Assembly (NCBI GenBank): GCA_035530615.1
Contig: DATKUL010000002.1
Coordinates: forward strand, 186,001-250,000
DNA length: 64,000 nucleotides
Source: Candidatus Paceibacterota bacterium
GTDB taxonomy: Bacteria; Actinomycetota; Actinomycetes; Nanopelagicales; Nanopelagicaceae
Direction of reading: 5' to 3'
Every line of letters begins with the position of its first letter. Position 1 is the stretch's first letter. The notes beneath the pieces were generated by a model. That model had not been told where the DNA came from. It searched no databases and was given only the letters and a program-made list of their open reading frames with translations. Below, in pieces: positions 56,069-64,000 of this stretch. The translations under genes were made by a program, and so were the position numbers.

Positions 56069-56922
56069 TTTGTATTTGTCTCCCGTAATCTGCGTTGCAT
56101 TCCTTCAGCGACAAATGCTACGGCGATACCCGCCCAGCACAGGGCGAGTCCCGGAAAAATTGTTGGCCACCACGCGACGGAAAGGATTTGTGTTCCATCT
56201 TTAATCATGGCTCCCCATTCCGCTTGCGGAGGAGGGGTCCCCATTCCTAGGAATGAGAGGGCGGCCACAGCAATAATCACGATAATGAAATCGCTGAGCG
56301 CATATGCACGCGTCTCAGAAGAGACATTTGGAATAATGTGCTTGAAAAGAATTCGAACCTTTGAAAAACCAAGAATTCGTGCAGCTTCGACGTATCCCTG
56401 CTGATTGACGACGACGGCTCTCGTTCGAGCGATACGCGCGTATCGAGCCCAGTTTACGAGTGAAAGCGCGAGGATGATGCTCGGGACACCGGGTCCAATA
56501 AATGCAATCAACGCGATCACGAATATGAGGAATGGGAAAGCATTGATTCCGTCAATGATTGATCCTGCAAGGGAGTTTATTCTCTTATTCCTTGAAATTC
56601 CTAAAAGAGTTCCAAGGATTGTCCCGATTATAAGTGGGATGGAGACTCCAATAATGGCAGTGCCTAAATCGATGAAGACAGCGTCGAAAACTCGCGTGAA
56701 GACATCTCTGCCCAGCAGATCTGTTCCAAAATAGTTGGTATGACTGGGCGGCGAGAGGGGAATGCCACCCGGTTCGTTTGGATCGTACTTGCTCAACCAC
56801 GGGATGAGTCCTCCTGCAGCGATCATGATAATAATCATCGAGAAACCGAAATAAAGGCCAAAAGATCCTTCCCGCATTCTCTTTATGCGTTTGACCTGCT
56901 TCTCTAGTGATGTCGTTGTCAT
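56065..56922 (-). CDS. Oligopeptide-type ABC transporter permease (DppC)
   Basis: A 285-aa permease with a cytoplasmic N terminus, one early helix, FGTDLLGRDVFTRVFDA (family motif near residue 70), about five further helices and the coupling loop EAARILGFSKVRILFKHIIP near 185. The gene overlaps both neighbours by 4 bp. Confidence 0.93.
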   Translation of the reverse strand: MTTTSLEKQVKRIKRMREGSFGLYFGFSMIIIMIAAGGLIPWLSKYDPNEPGGIPLSPPSHTNYFGTDLLGRDVFTRVFDAVFIDLGTAIIGVSIPLIIGTILGTLLGISRNKRINSLAGSIIDGINAFPFLIFVIALIAFIGPGVPSIILALSLVNWARYARIARTRAVVVNQQGYVEAARILGFSKVRILFKHIIPNVSSETRAYALSDFIIVIIAVAALSFLGMGTPPPQAEWGAMIKDGTQILSVAWWPTIFPGLALCWAGIAVAFVAEGMQRRLRETNTK

Positions 56923-57929
56923 GAAAGTGTCACCCGTCGATCTAGTAGATATCCAAGAAGGTCGCCAATGAAGCTAAAGAAGACGACTATCAGTCCAAAG
57001 ATCATCACAATGCCTTGGACAATCGGATAATCGCGAGTATCTACGGCAGTAATCAATTCTCGGCCAATACCTGGCAGCGAGAAGATGGTCTCCATGATTA
57101 CGGTTCCGCCAATCATGACGCCAATCATGTAACTCAGCAGCACAACTGTCGGTGCGAGAGAAGGGCGAAGGAGATAGGACCAGTAGAAACGAATTCTTCC
57201 TACGCCGCGGATAACGCCGGTTTCGACAAATTCTTCGTCAAGTGTGTCCATCAAAGAACTATGGAGAACGCGAGAAAGAACAGGGACGAGCGAACCGCAA
57301 TTCACGAGAGCTGGCAGCCAGAGATAATGAAGGTTTGCAGGGAAACTTCCTTCATAGCCTGCGGCTGGAGCCCAATTTAACCGAATGCCAAAGACTAAGA
57401 GACCGACGACTGCAAGAAAGAAGCCTGGAAGCGCGAGGGAGACTGAAGTGAATGCACGAAAGAGGTACGTTGTAAATTGATTCTTGCTCTGTGCGACAAA
57501 GAGAGCGATCGGGATGGCTAAGAGTGCGCCGAGGCCAATTGAGAGAGCAATGATCATGAGCGTCACTGGAAGGTGAGTGCCGATGACCTCACTTACCGAA
57601 CGACCTGAGAAATATGAAAAGCCAAGATCCCCTCGGAAAACGCCGATCAGATAGTGATAGAACTGAAAAAGGATATTTTGGTCTAAGCCCAACTTGTGAC
57701 GCATCACTTCGACTTGCTTTTCAGTGGATTCGATTCCGAGAGCTATTCGAACTGGGTCGCCAGGACTAAGCCGAATCATCAAGAAGGCAATGACCATTAC
57801 CCAGAAGCCCACGCTGAGCGAACGAAGGGCTCGCCCTAGGAACATTCTCCGTAATGCTGCCCGATTTCGATTTGCAGTCTCTGTCTCTTTTTCGACTGTC
57901 GAGGGAGATTCTGTGTTCGCCTCTGTCAT
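56919..57929 (-). CDS. Oligopeptide-type ABC transporter permease (DppB)
   Basis: A 336-aa permease with about six helices, MIRLSPGDPVRIALG near residue 47, and an EFVETGVIRGVGRIRFYWSY coupling loop near 232. Its N terminus carries an unusual charged ~28-residue extension (TEANTESPSTVEKETETA). A 89-bp spacer with a strong hairpin separates it from the upstream binding-protein gene. Confidence 0.92.
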   Translation of the reverse strand: MTEANTESPSTVEKETETANRNRAALRRMFLGRALRSLSVGFWVMVIAFLMIRLSPGDPVRIALGIESTEKQVEVMRHKLGLDQNILFQFYHYLIGVFRGDLGFSYFSGRSVSEVIGTHLPVTLMIIALSIGLGALLAIPIALFVAQSKNQFTTYLFRAFTSVSLALPGFFLAVVGLLVFGIRLNWAPAAGYEGSFPANLHYLWLPALVNCGSLVPVLSRVLHSSLMDTLDEEFVETGVIRGVGRIRFYWSYLLRPSLAPTVVLLSYMIGVMIGGTVIMETIFSLPGIGRELITAVDTRDYPIVQGIVMIFGLIVVFFSFIGDLLGYLLDRRVTLS

Positions 57930-57961
57930 TCACTTCCTCCTTGATGCATTTTAGTAATTGC

Positions 57962-58000
57962 AGTGAAAAAGGTGGGGAACCATGCCCCACCTTTTTCACT
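57962..58000 (-). terminator. 16-bp perfect hairpin between binding protein and permease genes
   Basis: AGTGAAAAAGGTGGGG (57962-57977) and CCCCACCTTTTTCACT (57985-58000) form a perfect 16-bp stem with a 7-nt loop. The minus-strand RNA has U-rich sequence within the descending arm. It lies just after the binding-protein stop inside the operon, so it probably acts as a partial terminator or 3'-end stabiliser that lets the binding protein outnumber the permeases. Confidence 0.75.
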
Positions 58001-58018
58001 CGTATTACGTGTACTTGC

Positions 58019-59596
58019 TTAACGTAGTGGTGGGGTCTGCTTTACATAGTAATTGTCGTTGCCTGCAACGTTCTGGAAAATATTGGCAGGTAAACGAGTT
58101 GCACCGTAAACGGCACGCTGTCCAAGAGGAATATGTGCTGATTCGTTCCAGATGGCCAATTCTACTTGGGCAAGAAGTGCCTTCTTCTGGGAAACAGGAG
58201 ACGTATCAATCTTGTTGAGGAGTGCATCGTTTGAACCTGCACCAGTCCAGACTGTGAGCGCACCTGTTGATCCATAGTAAGTACGGAGCAACTGTGTTGG
58301 GATTGCGCCTGTGCCGCCGATGAACTGAACATCGTAAGCACCAGAGGTCAAAGCTGCTACACCAACAGCGTCTGCCTGAGGAACAACGGTGGCATTAACG
58401 CCGATCTTCTTCCAGTCAGCGGCAATAAGGCTTGCAGCGTCTGGCCATCCAGCACGGGTCATGACCATGATATTGATATCAAAGCCCTTTGAATATCCGG
58501 CTTCGGCGAGAAGTTCTTTTGCCTTATCGAGGTCCTGTGCGATTCCACCAGGGCGCATGCATGTTGCAAGACGGCTCGATTGCCAAACCACAGTACAACT
58601 TGGTTTGACGTCACCGAAGAAGGCGACATCACCCATGCGCTTTCGGTCAATAGCGTAGGACAGTGCTTGACGTACCTTTGCATCACGCCATGGCTTGCCT
58701 GCAGTCATAGTGCGCAAATTGAAGTCAAGAGAGAATGTGCCTTGAAGCTGCACAGGTATTCCGCGGAAAGTTTTCTTGTCGGAGAGCTGTGCTCGAGCTA
58801 CAGCAGCAGGAAGGTCGAACGCGTAATCAATGGTTCCCTGACGAAGTGCGACAACGCGAGTTGTGGCATCTGGGATGGCCAAGAACTTGATTTCGTCAAC
58901 GGCTGGCTTTGCCCAGTAATTTGGGTTCACCTTTAAAGTGATTTCATCAGAACCTGGCGTCCATGACTTAATCTCATAAGGACCAGCGCTGAGTGGGTTG
59001 TCCCAGTACTTCGCATTTCCTTCGGCTTTGCTCCGTGGATTCATGAAGAAGTAAAGGCTTGCAAGCGAGTATGGAAGATCATCAAAACGTGTATTGAGTG
59101 TGATGACGATTGTTGAAGTGTCTGTTGCCGTGATGTTTTTCACTGCACTGAGCACAGGTGGCACACCGCCACTCTTGAAGAGTTCCCACATGTAAACAGC
59201 ATCATCTGCCTGTACTGGAGTAACACCGTCTGAGTACTTGAGACCAGTCTTTAACTTGATTGTCCAGACCAGTCCGTTTGTTGAGACCTTTCTTGAAGCA
59301 ACTAAGTCAAATACGGGACGCCCACTTGAGTTGATGCGCCATAGAGCACCCTGAATCAGGTACTTTGTGATGTAGTTCTGATTCTGTGTTCGCGCACTTG
59401 ATAGAGGATCGAAAGAAACGACCTTTCCGACGAGGGCGACAGTGATGGAATCACAGTGCGAAATTGAAGATGGCGTATTGAGTTTGCATTTCGCCCCAGT
59501 TGCAGCATTGGCCGCAGGAACTCCAACGAGAAGAGTTCCGGCAAGCGATACCACCGCGAGCTGGGTAACCACCATTCGTAAATTACGAATTTTCAT
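58019..59596 (-). CDS. Family 5 (peptide/nickel-type) ABC substrate-binding protein
   Basis: A 525-aa secreted binding protein with a typical signal peptide (MKIRNLRMVV, hydrophobic core, cleavage near VPAANAATG). No lipobox cysteine is seen, unusual for a Gram-positive binding protein; a Cys pair (C38 and C48 regions) follows. The family-5 pattern FDPLSSARTQNQNYITKYL, LKYSDGVTPVQADDAVYMWE and KVRQALSYAIDRKRM is clear. It provides substrate specificity to the dppBCDF-like operon downstream. Ligand unknown. Confidence 0.9.
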   Translation of the reverse strand: MKIRNLRMVVTQLAVVSLAGTLLVGVPAANAATGAKCKLNTPSSISHCDSITVALVGKVVSFDPLSSARTQNQNYITKYLIQGALWRINSSGRPVFDLVASRKVSTNGLVWTIKLKTGLKYSDGVTPVQADDAVYMWELFKSGGVPPVLSAVKNITATDTSTIVITLNTRFDDLPYSLASLYFFMNPRSKAEGNAKYWDNPLSAGPYEIKSWTPGSDEITLKVNPNYWAKPAVDEIKFLAIPDATTRVVALRQGTIDYAFDLPAAVARAQLSDKKTFRGIPVQLQGTFSLDFNLRTMTAGKPWRDAKVRQALSYAIDRKRMGDVAFFGDVKPSCTVVWQSSRLATCMRPGGIAQDLDKAKELLAEAGYSKGFDINIMVMTRAGWPDAASLIAADWKKIGVNATVVPQADAVGVAALTSGAYDVQFIGGTGAIPTQLLRTYYGSTGALTVWTGAGSNDALLNKIDTSPVSQKKALLAQVELAIWNESAHIPLGQRAVYGATRLPANIFQNVAGNDNYYVKQTPPLR

Positions 59597-59676
59597 TCAT
59601 TACTTCCTTTGTTAGTGATCTCGTGTCTGTCCTGGGGCGTAGGAGCTCAGGATCAGGACCTCCATGAGCTTGAGAG

Positions 59677-59705
59677 ATAGTAATCACAAAAATTCTGGCT
59701 GGCAA
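59677..59705 (-). promoter_or_regulatory. Promoter of the peptide ABC operon
   Basis: On the minus strand TTGCCA (59705-59700) and TACTAT (59682-59677) are separated by 17 bp, a good sigma-70 match. Transcription would start near 59670, giving a ~75-nt leader. The -35 lies in TGGCAACGTTTT (59700-59711), which contains an AACGTT palindrome similar to the LacI-type sites near 43.6 and 46.7 kb. Confidence 0.6.
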
Positions 59706-59802
59706 CGTTTTTTTATGTAACAATCGCGTCACAATCTATCGACCGAGCGGTGAGGGTTCGCGCCTGACTCTTATCCGAACAAGCGTGAGGAGCGGAGTTG
59801 TG

Positions 59803-59862
59803 ATGGTTAAAAAACGAAATGTTCGCTCTACCCGAACGCGTGAGCGTGGAAGAGCGAACTAA
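59803..59862 (+). CDS. Possible 19-aa Arg-rich small ORF with internal hairpin
   Basis: ATG at 59803 with GGAGCGGAG just upstream opens a 19-codon frame (MVKKRNVRSTRTRERGRAN), ten of 19 residues basic. The DNA also forms a perfect 9-bp stem GTTCGCTCT / AGAGCGAAC (59821-59829 with 59851-59859). No gene ends here, so the hairpin is not an obvious terminator. It may be a tiny basic protein, a leader peptide or a small RNA; none is proven. Confidence 0.3.
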   Translation: MVKKRNVRSTRTRERGRAN

Positions 59863-59937
59863 TCATTACATCGAATCAAAGTAAGAATATATTTCAAGTT
59901 CTCGCACGGGGCTACTTTGGGGGTGGATGAGAAGAAA

Positions 59938-61155
59938 ATGATTCTCTCCTCGTTGCAACATCCCAATTATCGGATTTTTTTCATTGGGTCATCAATTTCC
60001 AGTATTGGAACGTGGGTGCACCGCATCGCACAGGATTGGTTGGTCCTCGAACTCACAAATAGCGGGCAAGCACTTGGCATAGTTGTCAGCGCACAATTCC
60101 TACCCGGATTCTTTTTTAGCCTCTCGGGCGGGTCTCTCGCTGATCGATTTGATCGCAGGAAAGCTCTGATTCTCTGCAACTTCTTTGGAAGCCTTATTTC
60201 TCTTCTGCTCGGTCTTTTGGTGATAACCGGCAAGGTGAACGTAATAGTAGTAACCGTCGCCGCTTTTTTACTAGGCACAACAAACGCAATTGATGGTCCA
60301 ATCCGGCAAAGTTATTACGTAATTCTTGTAGGAGAGAAGGATTTACCAAATGCATTGAGCTTGAATTCCGCAAATCTCAATATTGGCCGTCTCATTGGAC
60401 CCGTGTTGTCAGGTGTGCTCATCGAACGCTTCGGCACCGGACCTTCTTTCATTATTAATTCTGTCACCTTTATTGCCGTGCTGTGCTCGCTGGTCCTCAT
60501 AAAACCAGAATTGTATGAAACAGAGCAGCACGCCAGAGAGGACGACCAAGGCGCGAGGCTGCGATCAGGCGTGAACCATGTGCTTACAAAGCCAGAGTTA
60601 TATATGTCGATTTTGGCAGTTTCATTCCTTGCCATGTGGGGACAAGATATGCAGATTACTTCGGCGATGATGGCTAAAGGTACTTTCGCGCGTGGCGCTG
60701 CGTCTTTTGGGGTTCTCGGTTCTTCACTTGCTCTCGGAGCGATCGTTGGAGCCTTGGTTTTCGCTAGAAATAGGGCCCTTCCGACGGTCAGAAATGTTGG
60801 TATATCAGCATTGAAAATGTCTGCAGCGTGGTTCATTGCCAGTGTGGCTCCAAATTTCGTTCTATACGCGGTTGCTCTCTTTTTTTGTGGGTATTTCGCC
60901 ATGGGAGTAAATATTTCCGGAAACGGAAGTTTGCGCACATATTCATCACCTCGCTTTTATGGTCGAGCATGGGGAATATACATTTTTGTTTGGCAGACCC
61001 TAATCGCACTTGGCGCACCAATTTTGGGTTGGATCAACCAGAACTTCTCTCCACGGATCGCTATCGGGTTTGGTGCAGTGATGGCGGCAGTGATGGCAAT
61101 TTACGTTCTAGAAAGATTTGGAAGTAACGAAACGAAAGCAGCACGAGTTACATAG
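59938..61155 (+). CDS. MFS transporter (DHA3/EntS-like exporter)
   Basis: A ~405-aa membrane protein with about twelve hydrophobic segments. LQHPNYRIFFIGSSISSIGTW at the start and the motif-A-like SLADRFDRRKALI between helices 2 and 3 match the DHA3 branch of drug/siderophore exporters. The ATG at 59938 is chosen, with GGGGGTGG about 10 bases upstream; the frame also has GTG at 59923 and TTG at 59917. Substrate unknown. Confidence 0.85.
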   Translation: MILSSLQHPNYRIFFIGSSISSIGTWVHRIAQDWLVLELTNSGQALGIVVSAQFLPGFFFSLSGGSLADRFDRRKALILCNFFGSLISLLLGLLVITGKVNVIVVTVAAFLLGTTNAIDGPIRQSYYVILVGEKDLPNALSLNSANLNIGRLIGPVLSGVLIERFGTGPSFIINSVTFIAVLCSLVLIKPELYETEQHAREDDQGARLRSGVNHVLTKPELYMSILAVSFLAMWGQDMQITSAMMAKGTFARGAASFGVLGSSLALGAIVGALVFARNRALPTVRNVGISALKMSAAWFIASVAPNFVLYAVALFFCGYFAMGVNISGNGSLRTYSSPRFYGRAWGIYIFVWQTLIALGAPILGWINQNFSPRIAIGFGAVMAAVMAIYVLERFGSNETKAARVT

Positions 61156-61176
61156 TGAGACATTATCTCGTTCTTA

Positions 61177-61206
61177 TTGACACAGAGGTTTCCCAGTGCT
61201 TAAGTA
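61177..61206 (+). promoter_or_regulatory. Promoter of the ceramidase-like pair
   Basis: TTGACA (61177-61182) is followed after 18 bp by TAAGTA (61201-61206), about 50 bp before the start of the first ceramidase-like gene. The -35 is perfect; the -10 is moderate. Confidence 0.5.
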
Positions 61207-61258
61207 CGAGAAATCACGGGAACATCCATAGCGGACAATCGTGAAAGGTTTCAGAAAA

Positions 61259-62683
61259 ATGACATCCACTGATTCACCCAATGCAAGTTTGACCCCACGC
61301 ACAGTTATTTGGCGCGAAGACATGAGCGCACTTCGCATGGGAATTGCACAGGCGGATATCACTCCTCCAATTGGAATTGAATCTGGCGTGTGGGGCGCAA
61401 GCAAGCATTCCCGGTCAGAGTCCGTTCACCATGGATTATTCCTCACTGCTGTAGCCCGTGAAGACGAACACGATCAAAAGAAGTTCATCGTCGGTATTGA
61501 TCTTTGCGTACTTGGATGTCTTGAATGTGGAGAGAACCTTCTTGCGAGAATTGCTTCGGAATTGGCGATTGATCAGAGTGATCTGCTCTTTTCCTCGAGC
61601 CACTCTCACTCAACACCGCTTCCATGCATTCACCGTGCGCGCAAAGATGGCAGCGAACTTGTGCCGGGCTTTATCGAGCAAATTGTCGCCGGAACTGTTA
61701 AGGCATGTAAGGAAGCTGCTGCGAATATCCAAGATGTTGATATTACGTGGGCTTATGGGAAGTGCGACTTGGCTGTGAATAGGGATCTTCCTTGTGGATC
61801 GCAAGAAGTAGTCGCTTTCAATCCTGATATTCCAGCCGATGACACCCTAGCGGTAGGTCGTATTGCTGACCGTAACGGAAAGACCATCGGAACAATTGTG
61901 AATTACGCCTGTCATCCAACGACTCTGGCGTGGGAAAATCGCGCCATTTCTCCGGACTATGTTGGAGAAGCGCGCAAGATCGTCCAACTTGCAACCGGAG
62001 CACCCATGCTCTTTCTGCAAGGTGCGTCCGGTGACTTATCCCCGCGCGATGGGTTCAGCGGTGACACACATCTGGCTGATAAGAATGGAACTAATCTGGG
62101 TCATTCGGTTTTAGCAACGCTGGCATCGATGCAGTCACCGGCTAGAGAATTGAGATGGCAAGGAATTGTCGAATCCGGAGCCCTACTAGGGGTTTGGCGT
62201 GAATTTCCGACTCGTGGACCTTCAACTCTGAAAGAGACTCGCCTTGACGTTGCGGTGCGAGTGAAGGAAATGAAGAGCATTGACGAACTTCGTGAGGAGT
62301 GGGCTGGAATCGATTCAGACGCTTTAGAAGAGCGCATCCAACGTGCCACCCGGCTTCGCCTCGGTTATGAATCAGGACAATTGGTCACCCATCCTGTTTG
62401 GGTCTGGCAATGGGGCGAAGCAATTTTTGTCGCTCAGCCTGGCGAGGCTTATTCATATCTTCAGATCGAACTTCGCAAACGTAACCCCGATCGAATTATC
62501 TTCGTGATGAATTTGACTAACTATCCAGGCCTTTTCTATCTGCCGATCAGATCAGCCTACGTCGCACCTGCCTATCAAGCATGGCAGACGCTATTAGCTC
62601 CGGGATGCATAGAGGAAGTTGTTGGTCACGTTGATAGATACATCAAGGAATCCATCGGGAAGAAAAAAGGGGAGAAGAAATAG
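61259..62683 (+). CDS. Neutral/alkaline ceramidase-like amidase, copy 1
   Basis: A ~474-aa protein similar to the N-terminal catalytic domain of neutral/alkaline ceramidases. MGIAQADITPPIG near residue 24 is the family start, SSSHSHSTPLP supplies zinc histidines, NYACHPTTLAW another, and GASGDLSPRDGF corresponds to the GDxSP motif holding the catalytic serine. It lacks a signal peptide and the C-terminal immunoglobulin-like domain of secreted ceramidases, so it is probably cytoplasmic and acts on a smaller amide. AAAGG lies upstream of the ATG. An in-frame GTG at 61241 is an alternative. Confidence 0.82.
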   Translation: MTSTDSPNASLTPRTVIWREDMSALRMGIAQADITPPIGIESGVWGASKHSRSESVHHGLFLTAVAREDEHDQKKFIVGIDLCVLGCLECGENLLARIASELAIDQSDLLFSSSHSHSTPLPCIHRARKDGSELVPGFIEQIVAGTVKACKEAAANIQDVDITWAYGKCDLAVNRDLPCGSQEVVAFNPDIPADDTLAVGRIADRNGKTIGTIVNYACHPTTLAWENRAISPDYVGEARKIVQLATGAPMLFLQGASGDLSPRDGFSGDTHLADKNGTNLGHSVLATLASMQSPARELRWQGIVESGALLGVWREFPTRGPSTLKETRLDVAVRVKEMKSIDELREEWAGIDSDALEERIQRATRLRLGYESGQLVTHPVWVWQWGEAIFVAQPGEAYSYLQIELRKRNPDRIIFVMNLTNYPGLFYLPIRSAYVAPAYQAWQTLLAPGCIEEVVGHVDRYIKESIGKKKGEKK

Positions 62684-62685
62684 AC

Positions 62686-64000
62686 ATGAGTAGCAAAGCC
62701 GACCTGCGCCCTGAAAATATCCTGTGGGAACCACCAACGACGCGGATGCGTGCCGGAGTGGCTCAACGGGAGATAAACCCACCAATTGGAATACGCACGG
62801 CGAGTTGGGGTGCGGCTAAGCGTCACGTTGCCACTGGCATTCACAACGCAATTACTACGACGGCTATGGCGGTGATCCCTGAAGCAGGACCGGTGAATTA
62901 CTTGGTCACGGTCGACTGGGGTTGGTGGCAGGGCAAAGCCGATGATTTGGCAGTTCGAGGAGAAGTAATCAAGGCACTCAGCATCGAAGAGAATCAACTG
63001 ATGCTCCATCTCACTCATACTCATGCTGGACCAACTACGGCTTCAGATGTCGCTCATGAAGAAGGTGGCGAATTTGTCGCTGCCTATCATGCAAAGGCAA
63101 TCTCACAGATTGTCGCAGCATGTGAAGAAGCCCGCGATCACGCCGTCGTAGCGAATATCACCTGGGCGTATGGAAAGTGTGATTTGGCAGTAAATCGCGA
63201 CCTTCCGTGTGGAGTCGAAGATGTTCTGGCGTACAACCCTGATGTTCCAGCCGACGACACTCTGACCGTTGGTCGAGTGTGCGACGAATCCGGGAAAGTT
63301 CTAGGTGTTGTTGTGAATTACGCGTGCCATCCGACGACTCTTGCATGGGCAAACAGCAAAGTTTCACCAGACTTTGTGGGAGAAGCACGTCTTCTCATTC
63401 AAGATCGAGTGAAAGCGCCGATGCTTTTCCTGCAAGGAGCTTCTGGCGATCTCTCTCCACGTGATGGCTTTAGCGGGGACACCGATTTAGCGGACAAGAA
63501 TGGTCGCATATTGGGCTTCGCGACTCTCGCCGTGCTTGAGAAAATGCTCCCATCTGCAACGCGAATTCGTTTTACCAACACCGTCGAATCGGGTGCCCTA
63601 TTAGGTGAATGGACTCAAGAGCCTTTCAATCCTCAGAGTACAAGCAAAACTGTCCGCATAGATGTTGACGTGCCTCTTCAGAAATTGCCATCAATTGAAG
63701 AGCTGGAAGAGCGCTGGAAGGATATCGACGCTGGTGCAAGAGAGACGAGAATTCGGCGCGCAATGAAGTTACGTGCGGGATACATTGTTGATGGCGCCGC
63801 AACACACCCAGTGTGGATCTGGATGTGGGGAGACGCCGTCATTGTGGGTCAACCGGGAGAGGCTTACTCTCAATTCCAAACTGAACTACGTCGCCGAAAT
63901 CCTGATCGGGTTATCTCGGTTCTCAATTGCACAAACGGGCCGGGATATATGTACATCCCAACACCAGAGGCCTTTGAGCGCGTGCGTTATCAAGCGTGGC
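62686..64000 (+). CDS. Neutral/alkaline ceramidase-like amidase, copy 2 (3' end outside window)
   Basis: An open frame of 438 codons from ATG 62686 to the window end, starting 2 bp after copy 1 and preceded by GGGGAG. It is a clear paralogue of copy 1: both share TWAYGKCDLAVNRDLPCG, NYACHPTTLAW and QGASGDLSPRDGFSGDT. Its zinc motif region reads LTHTHAGPTTA, closer to classical ceramidases than the SSSHSHSTP of copy 1. No signal peptide is seen. Judging from copy 1, only the last ~30-40 residues are missing. Confidence 0.82.
   Translation, partial: MSSKADLRPENILWEPPTTRMRAGVAQREINPPIGIRTASWGAAKRHVATGIHNAITTTAMAVIPEAGPVNYLVTVDWGWWQGKADDLAVRGEVIKALSIEENQLMLHLTHTHAGPTTASDVAHEEGGEFVAAYHAKAISQIVAACEEARDHAVVANITWAYGKCDLAVNRDLPCGVEDVLAYNPDVPADDTLTVGRVCDESGKVLGVVVNYACHPTTLAWANSKVSPDFVGEARLLIQDRVKAPMLFLQGASGDLSPRDGFSGDTDLADKNGRILGFATLAVLEKMLPSATRIRFTNTVESGALLGEWTQEPFNPQSTSKTVRIDVDVPLQKLPSIEELEERWKDIDAGARETRIRRAMKLRAGYIVDGAATHPVWIWMWGDAVIVGQPGEAYSQFQTELRRRNPDRVISVLNCTNGPGYMYIPTPEAFERVRYQAW

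Larger units (their letters stand above)
59597..59916. other. 320-bp divergent intergenic region
   Basis: Lies between the minus-strand binding-protein gene and the plus-strand MFS gene. It holds a good minus-strand promoter (59677-59705), a possible LacI-type half palindrome over the -35, and a 19-codon ORF with an internal 9-bp hairpin (59803-59862). Nothing else is recognisable. Confidence 0.7.

Overview
The window looks like chromosomal DNA of an actinobacterium with a balanced base composition (GC roughly one half by eye, not computed). The gene orders rseP(rip1)-ispG-proS and rimP-nusA-ylxR-infB-rbfA-truB-ribF-rpsO-pnp-M16 peptidase-dapB are typical of Actinomycetota. So are the mycoredoxin-like protein, the DUF6457 protein beside mobA, and a structured leader in front of pnp resembling the Actino-pnp RNA. 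Tight packing, many 1-4 bp stop/start overlaps and the large share of polyamine, peptide and organic-acid uptake and catabolism would suit a small-genome planktonic lineage such as Nanopelagicales. That placement is inference.

Layout. 1-3.8 kb (minus): a molybdenum cofactor cluster (moaA cut by the window edge, moaE, mog, moaC, moeA, DUF6457, mobA). 3.8-15.3 kb: a polyamine locus. Its minus arm is an Lrp/AsnC regulator, a class III aminotransferase and an FAD oxidoreductase, and it runs straight into the Moco genes. Its plus arm is an aldehyde dehydrogenase, a spermidine/putrescine ABC importer (lipoprotein, ATPase, two permeases), a second FAD oxidoreductase behind a hairpin-rich leader, and an agmatinase-family hydrolase. 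Together with gabT at 23-24 kb this can take agmatine and putrescine through 4-aminobutanal and GABA towards succinate.

15.4-24.4 kb is a patchy region: two Nudix hydrolases, a methyltransferase, an inositol-monophosphatase-like enzyme, an odd tRNA, two HAD phosphatases, a secreted protein, an AbiE-type toxin-antitoxin pair and gabT. Four same-orientation copies of a roughly 25-bp dispersed repeat lie between genes here.

24.4-42.4 kb is the conserved core block: site-2 protease, isoprenoid synthesis, prolyl-tRNA synthetase, translation and transcription factors, ribosomal protein S15, PNPase, lysine biosynthesis and a redox protein.

42.4-64 kb is an accessory catabolic region. It holds two enolase-superfamily proteins, a LacI regulator, an MmgE/PrpD protein, two intact SDR dehydrogenases and one broken one, and a 2-oxoacid dehydrogenase E1 pair with a stand-alone lipoyl domain. 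It also holds a CitE-like lyase, a creatininase-family amidohydrolase, a RidA protein, a complete oligopeptide-type ABC importer, an MFS exporter and two tandem cytoplasmic ceramidase-like amidases (the second cut by the window end). Two similar LacI-type palindromes lie at the regulator promoter and the E1 promoter, which suggests one regulon. The substrate cannot be read from the sequence. An amide-linked compound whose acid part is dehydrated, oxidised, cleaved as a CoA ester and oxidatively decarboxylated is a reasonable guess and the best candidate here for an undescribed pathway.
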